This document shows positions 54,108-62,440 of a stretch of 64,000 bases of DNA, piece after piece (the first letter of the stretch is position 1; the number at the start of each line of letters is the position of its first letter). The notes below the pieces were generated by a model that saw only the letters and a list, made by a program, of their open reading frames with translations, had not been told where the DNA came from and did no database searches. A program made the translations under genes and the position numbers. Origin of the DNA: Caldilineaceae bacterium (GTDB lineage: Bacteria; Chloroflexota; Anaerolineae; Caldilineales; Caldilineaceae); the NCBI GenBank assembly GCA_022842065.1, contig JALHQH010000001.1:425014-489013 (forward strand), in the 5' to 3' direction.

Positions 54108-54251
54108 CCACCTGCTACACAAACGACACACGGTGGTTGGAAACCACGTGCTACACAAACGAAGTCCACCTGCGTGGACTAATAATAGCCTGCGCAGGCA
54201 GGCTTCGTTTGCGTAGCTGCGAATTCTATTCGCCAAGCTATTCGCCAAGCA
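54108..54251. repeat. Composite intergenic repeat with GCTACACAAACGAAG ends
   Basis: GCTACACAAACGAAG (54150-54164) faces CTTCGTTTGCGTAGC (54203-54217; 14 of 15). Between are AGTCCACCTGCGTGGACT and GCCTGCGCAGGC hairpins. Outside are GTGGTTGGAAACCAC, a second GCTACACAAACGA, GCGAATTCTATTCGC, and a 12-bp tandem repeat TATTCGCCAAGC x2. I recall similar strings between genes in Chloroflexota and Cyanobacteria, but cannot cite a named family. Confidence 0.7.
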
Positions 54252-54279
54252 TCGATTCGCCCAAAAAGGAGCGCTGCAA

Positions 54280-55593
54280 ATGAACCCAGTCGATCTGATT
54301 GTCAAAAAACGTGATGGCGGCGTGTTAAGCGATGAGGAGATCACCCTCTTTGTGCAGGGCTTTGTTGAAGGTGTCATCCCCGATTATCAGGTGGCGGCGT
54401 GGGCGATGGCGATCTATTTCCAGGGTATGAACGACGCCGAAACAACGGCGCTCACCCTGGCGATGGCAGCCAGTGGTGATCAACTTGACTTGCATGATGC
54501 CGTCGCACCGGGCACGCTGATTGTGGACAAACATTCTAGTGGCGGCGTGGGGGACAAAACCACTCTGGCCGTTGGCCCGATTGTGGCGGCCTGTGGTCTG
54601 CCCGTGGGCAAGATGAGTGGCCGCGGCCTGAGTTTTACCGGCGGCACTATCGACAAGCTGGAGAGCATCAGGGGCTGGAACCCAGAGCTGAGCGAGGCGC
54701 AATTTCGCCATCAATTAGGCACGATTGGGCTGGTCGTCGCCGGCCAGACCAGCAACCTGGCCCCCGCCGACAAGACCCTTTACGCGCTGCGTGATGTCAC
54801 TGGCACCGTGCCCAGCCTGCCACTGATCGCGAGCAGCATCATGAGCAAAAAACTCGCGGCCGGGGCCGATGCGATTGTGCTCGATGTGAAATGTGGCCAA
54901 GGCGCGTTTATGGAGACACTTGACGATGCCCGCGCCCTCTCGCGCCTGATGGTCAATATCGGCAACCGCGCCGGGCGTCAAGTGACGGCGTTGATCACCC
55001 AGATGGAGCAACCGCTGGGGCGCGCCGTTGGCCACGCATTGGAAGTCCAAGAAGCGATTGCTACCCTGCACGGCAACGGCCCCGCCGATTTTCAAGCCCT
55101 GGTGGAGACGGTCGCCGCCGAAATGTTGATCCTGGGCCGCCCCGGCACGACAGCCGCACAGGCGCAGGCTGAAGTCAGCCAGGCGATCAGCAGCGGCGCG
55201 GCCTTTGCGAAATTTAAGGCGTTTGTGATCGCGCAAGGCGGCGATGGTGGGCCGATCGACAACCCGGACCAACTGCCCCACGCCCCCTACACACAACAGA
55301 TGTTGGCAGAAAGGGCCGGTTACGTACAACGTATCCAAGCGCGCGAGGTGGGGCTCACTTGTGTTGATCTGGGCGGTGGCCGTCGCAAGAAGGGTGACCC
55401 CATCGACCACCGCGTCGGCATTACCGTCCACGCCAAAGTCGGCGATCCGGTCAGTGCCGATACCCTGCTCTGCACCATCCACGCCGCCGATGCGCAAAGC
55501 GCGGCCCACGCCGCGACCCGGTTACGCGCTGCCTACACGATTGGCGCGGAAAGTGTGGACGCGCTGCCGGTGATTTACGATCGCATTGTATAG
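54280..55593 (+). CDS. Pyrimidine-nucleoside / thymidine phosphorylase
   Basis: A 437-residue class II nucleoside phosphorylase. [20 protein letters not shown] is the helical domain, [20 protein letters not shown] (about 84-103) binds phosphate, [19 protein letters not shown] (about 111-129) is the signature, and [20 protein letters not shown] followed by GAFM completes the active site. It cleaves thymidine, uridine or deoxyuridine with phosphate to base and sugar phosphate. Whether it is deoA-like (thymidine only) or pdp-like (both) is not decided by these motifs. AAAAAGGAG lies ahead of the ATG. A 28-bp hairpin follows the stop. Confidence 0.93.
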   Translation: MNPVDLIVKKRDGGVLSDEEITLFVQGFVEGVIPDYQVAAWAMAIYFQGMNDAETTALTLAMAASGDQLDLHDAVAPGTLIVDKHSSGGVGDKTTLAVGPIVAACGLPVGKMSGRGLSFTGGTIDKLESIRGWNPELSEAQFRHQLGTIGLVVAGQTSNLAPADKTLYALRDVTGTVPSLPLIASSIMSKKLAAGADAIVLDVKCGQGAFMETLDDARALSRLMVNIGNRAGRQVTALITQMEQPLGRAVGHALEVQEAIATLHGNGPADFQALVETVAAEMLILGRPGTTAAQAQAEVSQAISSGAAFAKFKAFVIAQGGDGGPIDNPDQLPHAPYTQQMLAERAGYVQRIQAREVGLTCVDLGGGRRKKGDPIDHRVGITVHAKVGDPVSADTLLCTIHAADAQSAAHAATRLRAAYTIGAESVDALPVIYDRIV

Positions 55594-55600
55594 CAAACTA

Positions 55601-55671
55601 TTTGTAACGATTCAGTCTTCGCCTTCGCGCCCAAAGGGCCCCCGCGCAGGCGACGATTGAATCGTTACAAA
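55601..55671. terminator. Long inverted repeat after the phosphorylase gene
   Basis: TTTGTAACGATTCAGTC... pairs with ...GATTGAATCGTTACAAA over about 28 bases with three mismatches; the middle is GC-rich (GCGCCCAAAGGGCC). It starts eight bases after the stop codon. Confidence 0.75.
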
Positions 55672-55796
55672 CATTTTACCCTTTCGGCGCATGCAACGAT
55701 TTGATGCCATTTTGCGCAAAGCTGCGTATTGTTTTGTGTAGACTGAAGATCGGTCGGTGGCATTGCCCCGATCCAATTTACCGAAAGGAAATGAAA

Positions 55797-56042
55797 ATGA
55801 CCACAAAACGCCTTTACCGCAGCAACCATGATCGTATGGTAGCCGGCGTCTGTGCCGGCATTGCCGAATATTTTAGCCTGGATCCCACCATCGTGCGCCT
55901 GGCCTTTGCCGTGTTGATCCTCATCGGCGTCGGCAGCCCCGTGCTCGCCTATATCGTCCTCTGGTTCATCATGCCCGAAGCGCCCACTACCTTCCAGCCC
56001 CCCGCCGATCGTGAACCATTCACCGACCAGCCCGTCGGCTAG
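55797..56042 (+). CDS. PspC-domain protein
   Basis: An 81-residue protein with one PspC domain: KRLYRSNHDRMVAGVCAGIA and EYFSLDPTIVRLAFAVLILI then VGSPVLAYIVLWFIMPEAP. It has two hydrophobic segments and is a cytoplasmic-membrane protein. In enterobacteria PspC belongs to the phage-shock envelope stress response; short stand-alone PspC proteins in other phyla are of unknown role. I chose the ATG at 55797 because AAAGGA lies seven bases upstream; the ATG at 55791 is too close. It stands alone, with a palindrome after it. Confidence 0.88.
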   Translation: MTTKRLYRSNHDRMVAGVCAGIAEYFSLDPTIVRLAFAVLILIGVGSPVLAYIVLWFIMPEAPTTFQPPADREPFTDQPVG

Positions 56043-56093
56043 GTGACAGTGTGATGCGTAAAACGTGATGCGTGAGCGCGTGATAGGTAAATT

Positions 56094-56154
56094 CGCGTAG
56101 GTCAGCGCCTCCGGCGTGACATAGGCTGTCACGCCGGAGGCGTTGACCTACGCG
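56094..56154. terminator. 28-bp inverted repeat between PspC and dnaE genes
   Basis: CGCGTAGGTCAGCGCCTCCG and on pairs with ...CGGAGGCGTTGACCTACGCG over 28 bases (one G-U-type mismatch) around TAGGC. It lies between convergent genes and probably ends both transcripts. It is preceded by GTGATGCGTAAAACGTGATG, a word shared with 13605-13632. Confidence 0.78.
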
Positions 56155-56187
56155 GCAACCAACCCGTTTTCGTCCCAAGGCTACTCT

Positions 56188-59100
56188 TTAATCCGCTGTC
56201 TCCAGCCGCTCCACCTGCAACCAGCCGCCACCCCACTCGTCCACTAACCAGCGCCCAGTGATGACAAAAAGTGACCAGGATCGCGGGGTTGCCAATTTCT
56301 GGGTAGGAATGGCGACGGCGTAGGTTTCGCCATCATCCACAAAAAAGCCCTTGCCGCCGGTCCAACCGGGTAAACGGGTGCCGGCAATTTGGACGCGGCG
56401 GCCAGGTTGGGCAGCCGCCTGGGTCAGCGTGTTGGTGGCCATTGCGTGAATTTCGCCAGTCCGGAGCGGGTGCACACTGACGGGCTGCCCCAGGATTAGC
56501 CGTTCCCAGCGCAACTGTTGATCCGCCGACTCGGCGGCGACGGTTGGTTCATCAAAGGTAAAGGCGAGTTGCCAACGTTTGGCCCCGCCGGCTTTGGCCT
56601 GGGCGAGCAGGGCGGCGCGACTTTCGCCCAAGCCGTCGAGCGCGCCACATTGGATCAGATGGGTCAGCTCTTTGCTCTGCAACTCGACCCGTTGTGAAAA
56701 ATCGATCAGATCGACAAAGGGCGCTTTGCGGCGCTGGGCCATAATGGCGATGGCACTGCGCCGGCGCAGATTGCGCACCTGCCCCAACCCCATCCAGAGC
56801 ACCGGCTGTTGTCCATCCGCAGTGAAGGCCAGGGCAAAATTGCGACGGCTGTGGTTGACGTGCGGTGGCTTGACCCGAATGCCCAACCGTTGCGCTTCGG
56901 CAATATAGATTGCGGGATGGTAGAAACCGCCATAATTCGCCAGCCGCGCCGCCAAAAAGGCTGCGGGAAAGTGGGTTTTTAAATAGGCCGAGCGATAGCT
57001 AACATCAGCATAGGCGGTGGCATGCCCCTGGTTAAAGCCATAACCGGCAAAGGCTTGCACCTGTTCCCAGAGCGTGGCCGCCTGTTGTGCGGTTAACTCA
57101 TGGCCGGCAGGCGCGGGGCGTTGGCAGCCGGCCATAAACCGCTCAGCCATGCGGGTCATCGCCTCGGGCTGAAACTTGCTCATCCCTTTGCGCAGCTCAT
57201 CGGCCTCCAGCCAGCTTAGCCCGGCAATCGCCTGGGCCACGCGCAAGACCTGCTCCTGAAAGATTAGCACCCCTTTGGTTGGGCCGAGGATTGGCTCTAG
57301 CGCTTGGTGTAAATAGGTCACCGCCTCTTCGCCGCGATAGCGCCGAATGAAGGGGCCGGCCATGCCACCGGTCGCGGGGCCGGGCTTAAAAAAAGCGTTA
57401 GCCACCGCCAGATCCTGCACCGTGCACACCTTGAGTTGGCGCAAAGTCCGCCGCGCGCCGGTTGACTCACATTGAAAGACCCCTACCGTATCACCGCTCG
57501 CCAACATCTGGGCTGTGTACGCATCATCAAGCGCGAGATCCTCCAGCCGAAACGTTGGCTCATAGTGGCGGCGCACCAGGCGTGTCGTCTCCGCTAGCAC
57601 GGTCAACGCCCGAATGCCCAGCAGATCGACCTTAGGCAGCCCAATCGCTTCGACTTCACCATGGTCAAATTGGGTGATCGTAAAGCCTTTGGGCGTCCAC
57701 TGGACCGGCACGACATCGGTTAGCGGACCGGGCGTCACGACCAAGCCCCCAGGGTGGATACTCAAGTGATGGGGTTGACCGATCAACTCAAAGGCCGCAG
57801 TGACGACACGGCGTAAATGGGGTTCGGGCACGACTGCCAGCAATAGCTCAAGCGAACTGCGCACCTGGCGGCGGGGATCGGGATGCCATTGGTCAGGCAG
57901 TAGCTTGACCAGCGCTTTGGCCTCTTCTTCACTTACCCCATAGGCCTTCGCCGTCTCGCCAATCGCCGAGCGTGGCCGCATGGTGCTTACCGTCGCCACG
58001 AGGGCCACACGGTCGGCGCCATAGGTCTGCCGCACATAGTCAAGCACCTCATCGCGGCGCACGCTGCAAAAGTCGAGATCAATATCGGGCGGGCTGGTGC
58101 GATCCGGGTGCAGAAAGCGTTCAAAGAGCAGGTCGTGGACGATGGGATCGACAGTGGTAATTCCAATACAATAGGCGACCAGCGAGTTGGCCACGCTGCC
58201 GCGCGTGCTGACCGGGATCGTCTGTTCACGGGCATAACGCACAATATCAGCCACCAGCAAAAAGAGCGGCGCATACCCCGCCGTGTTGATCACAGTCAAC
58301 TCGTGATGCAACCGCGCCACAAGCAGGCCATTCACCTCGTCACTGCCCCCTCCTCCCATTAAGTCATTCACCTCGTCACTGCTCCCTCCTCCCATTAAGT
58401 CATTCGCCCCGTCACTGCTCCCTCCCCAAACTGGGGAGGGCTGGGGTGGGGTAAATTTGTACCGCGCCCGCAACCCCGCCTCCGCCTCCGTAATCAGCGC
58501 CACATCAGGCGTTGTCCCTTCTGCCAGCTTGAGTACCGGCCAGATCGGACGACCATCGGGCAATGCCGGTTCACAGCCGGCCGCAATCGTCTGCGTCGCG
58601 ACCAGCGCGTCGGGAAAGAGGGCAAACCGTTCCTGCATCGCCGCGGGGCTGAGCCAATGCAGATCCAGCGTTGGATCGCCGCCATCGGGCAGGGTGTTGG
58701 CCGCAACGTCAGCAAGCGGGCAGTTACGGTCGATGGCGGCAAGTAAGCGCAGGCGCGGACGTTCTTGTGGGGCGAGGCAGTAGATCGGTTGTACCGCCAC
58801 AGTGGGCAGGCCAAACCGTTTGCCCAGCCTGGCGATCTCTTTCGCCACGTCAACATCGGCGGGTTGATGAATTTCCAACGCCAGGTAGAGTTGCTCATCA
58901 AAGAGACCGGCCAGGTGACTGACGTACATGGCAGCCTGCTTCTGGTCACCGCTGCGCCACCACTGCTCTAGCCGGCTGCGCCGCCCACCCGCGATACAGA
59001 CTAGACCGGCATGTTGCTCCTTCAACAGTGACCACGGTACTCCTTGTTTTGCCAACGTCTCCCGTTCCGGATTGGCCTGGATATGGGATGAAAGCCGGCA

Positions 59101-59400
59101 GAGTGAACGATAACCGGCCGGCCCACAGGCGATCAGCACGAGTTGATCGGGGTTGCCATCTGCGCCGAATAGATCCGGCAGGCGCACCGTCAATGTCATG
59201 CCCAGGATTGGCTCAACCGCAACTTTTTGGCAGGCTTTTTGGAAGGCGACCGCACCATAGAGCACGTTGTGATCAGTAAGCGCCAGGTGCGTAAGCCCAT
59301 CACTGGCCGCTTGGTTCGCCAGCGCCCGCACGGAGGGGGTGGCACCGAGCAGCGTATAGGTTGAATGCACATGGAGGTGGATGGGTGCTAGCTCGGCCAT
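56188..59400 (-). CDS. DNA polymerase III alpha subunit, DnaE2/ImuC-like
   Basis: A 1070-residue C-family polymerase, shorter than replicative DnaE and in the DnaE2 range. The PHP domain starts PIHLHVHSTYTLLGATPSVR. The polymerase active site has PDIDLDFCSVRRDEVLDYVR (catalytic Asp pair) and GLPKVDLLGIRALTVLAE (third Asp). Fingers and beta-binding follow, GFNQGHATAYADVSYRSAYL and NYGGFYHPAIYIAEAQRLG, then an OB fold. Family resemblance favours an error-prone polymerase, but ImuA/ImuB are not adjacent. It begins two bases after the uvrD-type stop, so the two are coupled. A 36-bp tandem repeat and a hairpin are inserted in frame near residues 320-357. No other replication gene is close. Confidence 0.85.
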   Translation of the reverse strand: MAELAPIHLHVHSTYTLLGATPSVRALANQAASDGLTHLALTDHNVLYGAVAFQKACQKVAVEPILGMTLTVRLPDLFGADGNPDQLVLIACGPAGYRSLCRLSSHIQANPERETLAKQGVPWSLLKEQHAGLVCIAGGRRSRLEQWWRSGDQKQAAMYVSHLAGLFDEQLYLALEIHQPADVDVAKEIARLGKRFGLPTVAVQPIYCLAPQERPRLRLLAAIDRNCPLADVAANTLPDGGDPTLDLHWLSPAAMQERFALFPDALVATQTIAAGCEPALPDGRPIWPVLKLAEGTTPDVALITEAEAGLRARYKFTPPQPSPVWGGSSDGANDLMGGGSSDEVNDLMGGGGSDEVNGLLVARLHHELTVINTAGYAPLFLLVADIVRYAREQTIPVSTRGSVANSLVAYCIGITTVDPIVHDLLFERFLHPDRTSPPDIDLDFCSVRRDEVLDYVRQTYGADRVALVATVSTMRPRSAIGETAKAYGVSEEEAKALVKLLPDQWHPDPRRQVRSSLELLLAVVPEPHLRRVVTAAFELIGQPHHLSIHPGGLVVTPGPLTDVVPVQWTPKGFTITQFDHGEVEAIGLPKVDLLGIRALTVLAETTRLVRRHYEPTFRLEDLALDDAYTAQMLASGDTVGVFQCESTGARRTLRQLKVCTVQDLAVANAFFKPGPATGGMAGPFIRRYRGEEAVTYLHQALEPILGPTKGVLIFQEQVLRVAQAIAGLSWLEADELRKGMSKFQPEAMTRMAERFMAGCQRPAPAGHELTAQQAATLWEQVQAFAGYGFNQGHATAYADVSYRSAYLKTHFPAAFLAARLANYGGFYHPAIYIAEAQRLGIRVKPPHVNHSRRNFALAFTADGQQPVLWMGLGQVRNLRRRSAIAIMAQRRKAPFVDLIDFSQRVELQSKELTHLIQCGALDGLGESRAALLAQAKAGGAKRWQLAFTFDEPTVAAESADQQLRWERLILGQPVSVHPLRTGEIHAMATNTLTQAAAQPGRRVQIAGTRLPGWTGGKGFFVDDGETYAVAIPTQKLATPRSWSLFVITGRWLVDEWGGGWLQVERLETAD
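58329..58440. repeat. In-frame 36-bp tandem repeats and hairpin inside dnaE
   Basis: A 36-base unit recurs at 58329, 58365 and 58401 and encodes 12-residue units (SSDGANDLMGGG, SSDEVNDLMGGG, GSDEVNGLLVAR). Next to it is the hairpin CCCTCCCCA-AAC-TGGGGAGGG (58420-58440), which encodes PPQPSPVWGG. The insert lies between the PHP and polymerase parts and keeps the frame. Confidence 0.85.
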
Positions 59401-59402
59401 TG

Positions 59403-62018
59403 TTATAACAACTGTAGCTCGGGCGCGTCGGCACGGAAGCGTTTGGGACCGCGTTGATTGTCAAACCGCACCCAGATGGCGGGCGGTGAAAAGGAGGGCA
59501 AGACGCCGATCACCGTGCCGCTGCCCAAGCTCGTGTGGCGGACACGCATACCGGCCTCCCACTGTGCGGGCACTTTGGTTTTGGTTTTGGGCTTAGGGGG
59601 TGCCGCCGCAGGGATTGGTCGTGGGGCAGCAGGGGCCGGTTGCCGCTGAACAGGGTTGCGAACGGCGCCTCGATCTGCTCTGGCGGGCGCAGGTGTGGGT
59701 GCCGCGGTTGGCGTTGTTGGGCCGGCCGCCAACCGGCGCCAGAGATCGGCAAAATTGGGGCGTAGCTTGAGCCGGGCAAAGAGTTTATTGTCGGCGACAC
59801 GACGGAAGAAACTCGCCATCGCACCGGCAGCGGCTTGGCGCTGCGTACCCTGCCAACCGGCCCAGCCGTCAAAATAGCTGTCCAAGTGCAACGGTTCGGT
59901 ATAGGCCGCCATCGCCTGTAGATCCTCATTATCCCACTGCCCCGGCCCTTTGGCGGCGGCGGTGGCTACCCGCTGGAGGGCAGTGAGCAGGCCGGCGTAA
60001 CCAGCCTGGGCGAGAAAGGGTGAGATCGCATGTTTGAGCACATAGTGCAGATGCAGATCGCGCTGCGAGCGAGTAATGGCGACATAGAGCAAGCGTCGCT
60101 CTTCTTCAATGTTGATGGCAGTCTTGTAGGGCAGAAAACCTTCATTGCAGTGGGGCACCAGCACAATCGGCCATTCGCGGCCCTTGGCGCGGTAGATCGT
60201 GGTGATCGTCACCTTGTCTTCGTTGTTCTCTTGGGCGCGACTGCCCTTTTTGCCCGGCGTGCGCGCCGCCAGTTGACGCAACATCTGCAAGAAAACCATC
60301 AAATTGCCTTTGCCCTCGGCATAGTCGAGAAAAGCGGTGACCGTATCGGCGCGCGCCGCGCCGCTTTCGGCAAAACCACTTTCTTCTTCCAGATAGCGTC
60401 GGTAGCCAAGGCGCGCTTCCAGTTCGGTCAAGACTTTGCTGGCCGGCCAATCAGCACGTGGACCGGGGGCGAGCGCACCGGCCAGCCATTGCAGATCGTC
60501 ACCCAGCGCTTTCATGGCGTCGCCAATGCGGGGGGTCGCTTCCGCAGCAAAGAGATGCAGGGTGGTGCGCAAGGTTTGACCGCTGTTAATTACATGCGTT
60601 TCCACCTTTTGCGCCAGCTCACGGCTGATAAAACGCTTGGGTTGCCAGTAGATCTGCCGCCAGCTCTGGCCAAATTGTTGGGCCTGTTCGTCGGAAAGGG
60701 TGCCACCGCCAGCCAACTGTTTCTCGAAAAAGGCGAGGCGACAGTAATCAACCAGCGCCTGCACTTCGGGGCGCAGATAGAAGGGCAGATCACCTTCCAC
60801 CACATAGGGAATGTCCAGTGTAATCAGCGCCTGCTCTACCGGCGGTGTTTGGGCGTAGACGCGCACGAGGACGGCGGTCTGTTTCAGCGCATAACCGGCC
60901 TGTTGCGCGGCGGCGATCTGCTCGGCAATCGCGCTGCCCATCTCGGTGGCAGTGGGGTGGGGATAGATCTGCGTCACGCCGTCAAAGCCCTGGGTAAGTT
61001 GCAGTTGTTTGGGCCGGCGTTGTTGGTTATGGCGGATCACGCCGTTGGCCAGCACGATCTGGCCGGCGGTACAGCGGAAGTTCTCGGTCATAAAGTAGAC
61101 CTGGGCCCGGTAGCGCCGCTCAAAGTCGAGGATAAAGCTGGGATCGGCCCCGCGCCACTCGTAAATCGTCTGGTCATCGTCACCAATCGCCATGTAGTTG
61201 CGATGAGGTTGGATCAGCAGGTCGAGAATCTCAGCCTGCGCCAGGTTGACATCCTGAAATTCATCGACTAACACACAGCGATAGCGCCCCTGCCACTCGG
61301 CCAGCAGGTCGGGGTGACGCATTAAGAGTTCCCAACCGGTGGTCAACTGATCGTCAAAGGTGAGCAGCCCCTCTTCCTGTCGCACCGTTTCGTACAGTTG
61401 GTAGAAAGGCAGATACCATTCCTTACTTTTGGGCGGCGTGGCTTGGCGAGCAATCTTTTGCGCTGCGGGTGGCAACTGGGCCGCGGCGAGATCGGCATAG
61501 GCGAGTTGCCCCTTCCAGATGCCCAACGTGGTCAAGAATTCCTGGCGGTCAAATTGATTCAACTCCTCGACATAGCTCACCTTACGGCTGCGCGCTTGGG
61601 CCAGCGCCTTGTTCAGCAGATGTTCACCCGCCTGCTCGACACGACGCAAGGCATCTTTCGGCAGGTGGGGCAGGTAACCGCGGCGCTGGGCCGCAGCAAC
61701 AATCGCCCCACCCAGCGAGTGCAGGGTGCGGATGTCGACCTTGTCACCGCCGGGCCATTTGACCATGCGCTCGCGCAACTCTTCAGCCGCCTTGCGGTTG
61801 AAGGTGGTGGCCAGAATCTGCGGCGCGGGAAAGACCCGTTCCCCCACCAAGCGGCCAATGCGATGCGCCATCGCCGTGGTTTTCCCGGCCCCGGCCACGG
61901 CAAAGACCAGCGCCGGGCCCAGATTATGGGCCACAATCGCACGCTGTTGGGGGGTCAATTGGGGATTGTTCGTCAAGCGATCTGGGCTGCTGGCGAAGCT
62001 GGTGGTGGAATTGTTCAT
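59403..62018 (-). CDS. UvrD/PcrA-type superfamily 1 helicase
   Basis: An SF1A helicase of about 871 residues. Motifs in order: Q motif LTPQQRAIVAHN, I FAVAGAGKTTAMAHRI, Ia ILATTFNRKAAEELRERM, II VLVDEFQDVNLAQAEI, III MAIGDDDQTIYEWRGA, IV region YFMTENFRCTAGQ, V VTITTIYRAKGREWPIVLVP, VI RRLLYVAITRSQRDLHLH. A proline/alanine-rich linker precedes a C-terminal PcrA-like Tudor fold, MRVRHTSLGSGTVIGVLPSF. It unwinds DNA 3' to 5' in repair. I use the ATG at 62018; a TTG at 62036 is possible. Neither has a strong ribosome binding site. It heads an operon with the DnaE2-like gene, suggesting a joint repair or bypass role. Confidence 0.9.
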   Translation of the reverse strand: MNNSTTSFASSPDRLTNNPQLTPQQRAIVAHNLGPALVFAVAGAGKTTAMAHRIGRLVGERVFPAPQILATTFNRKAAEELRERMVKWPGGDKVDIRTLHSLGGAIVAAAQRRGYLPHLPKDALRRVEQAGEHLLNKALAQARSRKVSYVEELNQFDRQEFLTTLGIWKGQLAYADLAAAQLPPAAQKIARQATPPKSKEWYLPFYQLYETVRQEEGLLTFDDQLTTGWELLMRHPDLLAEWQGRYRCVLVDEFQDVNLAQAEILDLLIQPHRNYMAIGDDDQTIYEWRGADPSFILDFERRYRAQVYFMTENFRCTAGQIVLANGVIRHNQQRRPKQLQLTQGFDGVTQIYPHPTATEMGSAIAEQIAAAQQAGYALKQTAVLVRVYAQTPPVEQALITLDIPYVVEGDLPFYLRPEVQALVDYCRLAFFEKQLAGGGTLSDEQAQQFGQSWRQIYWQPKRFISRELAQKVETHVINSGQTLRTTLHLFAAEATPRIGDAMKALGDDLQWLAGALAPGPRADWPASKVLTELEARLGYRRYLEEESGFAESGAARADTVTAFLDYAEGKGNLMVFLQMLRQLAARTPGKKGSRAQENNEDKVTITTIYRAKGREWPIVLVPHCNEGFLPYKTAINIEEERRLLYVAITRSQRDLHLHYVLKHAISPFLAQAGYAGLLTALQRVATAAAKGPGQWDNEDLQAMAAYTEPLHLDSYFDGWAGWQGTQRQAAAGAMASFFRRVADNKLFARLKLRPNFADLWRRLAAGPTTPTAAPTPAPARADRGAVRNPVQRQPAPAAPRPIPAAAPPKPKTKTKVPAQWEAGMRVRHTSLGSGTVIGVLPSFSPPAIWVRFDNQRGPKRFRADAPELQLL

Positions 62019-62060
62019 ACTTGATGTAGCATTCAAAAAGTTTTTCGGGATGTAATCTCC

Positions 62061-62174
62061 GCACCGCCATGAATGGACGGTGCTAGTAAACAGCGCCCGC
62101 TGAAGCGGGCTATAACCGGGGGAAAGCCCGCTTCAACGGGCGCTGTTTACTAGCCGTGGGCTTCAGCCCACGGC
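62061..62174. repeat. Cluster of TGAA/TTCA-loop hairpins
   Basis: Four hairpins are packed together. 62061-62083 has GCACCG/CGGTGC arms and a CCATGAATGG centre. GCCCGCTGAAGCGGGC (62095-62110) and GCCCGCTTCAACGGGC (62126-62141) sit in the two 29-base arms of a larger inverted repeat (62083-62153). GCCGTGGGCTTCAGCCCACG and on forms 62153-62174. Stems differ; loops are TGAA or TTCA. Beyond them GCGAATAAATTCGC (62182-62195) recalls 54219-54233. Confidence 0.85.
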
Positions 62175-62272
62175 GGACTTGGCGAATAAATTCGCGGTAA
62201 CCGTTCTGCTGCGTTTACCTACGCAAAAACAGGTCATCGTGCGCGCTCGTAGGGAATCACCAAATCCCCGGC

Positions 62273-62288
62273 GGGATCTGACGATCCC
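62273..62288. repeat. Half copy of the GGATCTGACGATCC palindrome
   Basis: GGGATCTGACGATCCC occurs once without an opposing arm, next to CCCCGGC. It matches the arm core of 2250-2301 and 24761-24807. Confidence 0.7.
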
Positions 62289-62364
62289 ACCTGCGCGTTT
62301 GTAACCTATCCATTATACCACACCGCAACGGTAAATAACCGACCAGTGACCGGCAAATTACGCA

Positions 62365-62393
62365 TTGTCGCCCGAGCCATGTCGCGCTATAAT
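62365..62393 (+). promoter_or_regulatory. Promoter of the MFS gene
   Basis: TTGTCG (62365-62370) and TATAAT (62388-62393) with 17 bases between. The start point would be near 62400, giving a 40-base leader. The rest of the 404-bp divergent spacer holds only the hairpin cluster. Confidence 0.68.
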
Positions 62394-62440
62394 AGACCGA
62401 TTACAAGCTCTCCAACCCATTAATAATCTGTGAGGCATCT

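Noticed and set aside
58329..58436. Three 36-bp repeats as a mini CRISPR array
   Set aside because: Units are contiguous with no spacers and translate as 12-residue repeats in the polymerase frame.
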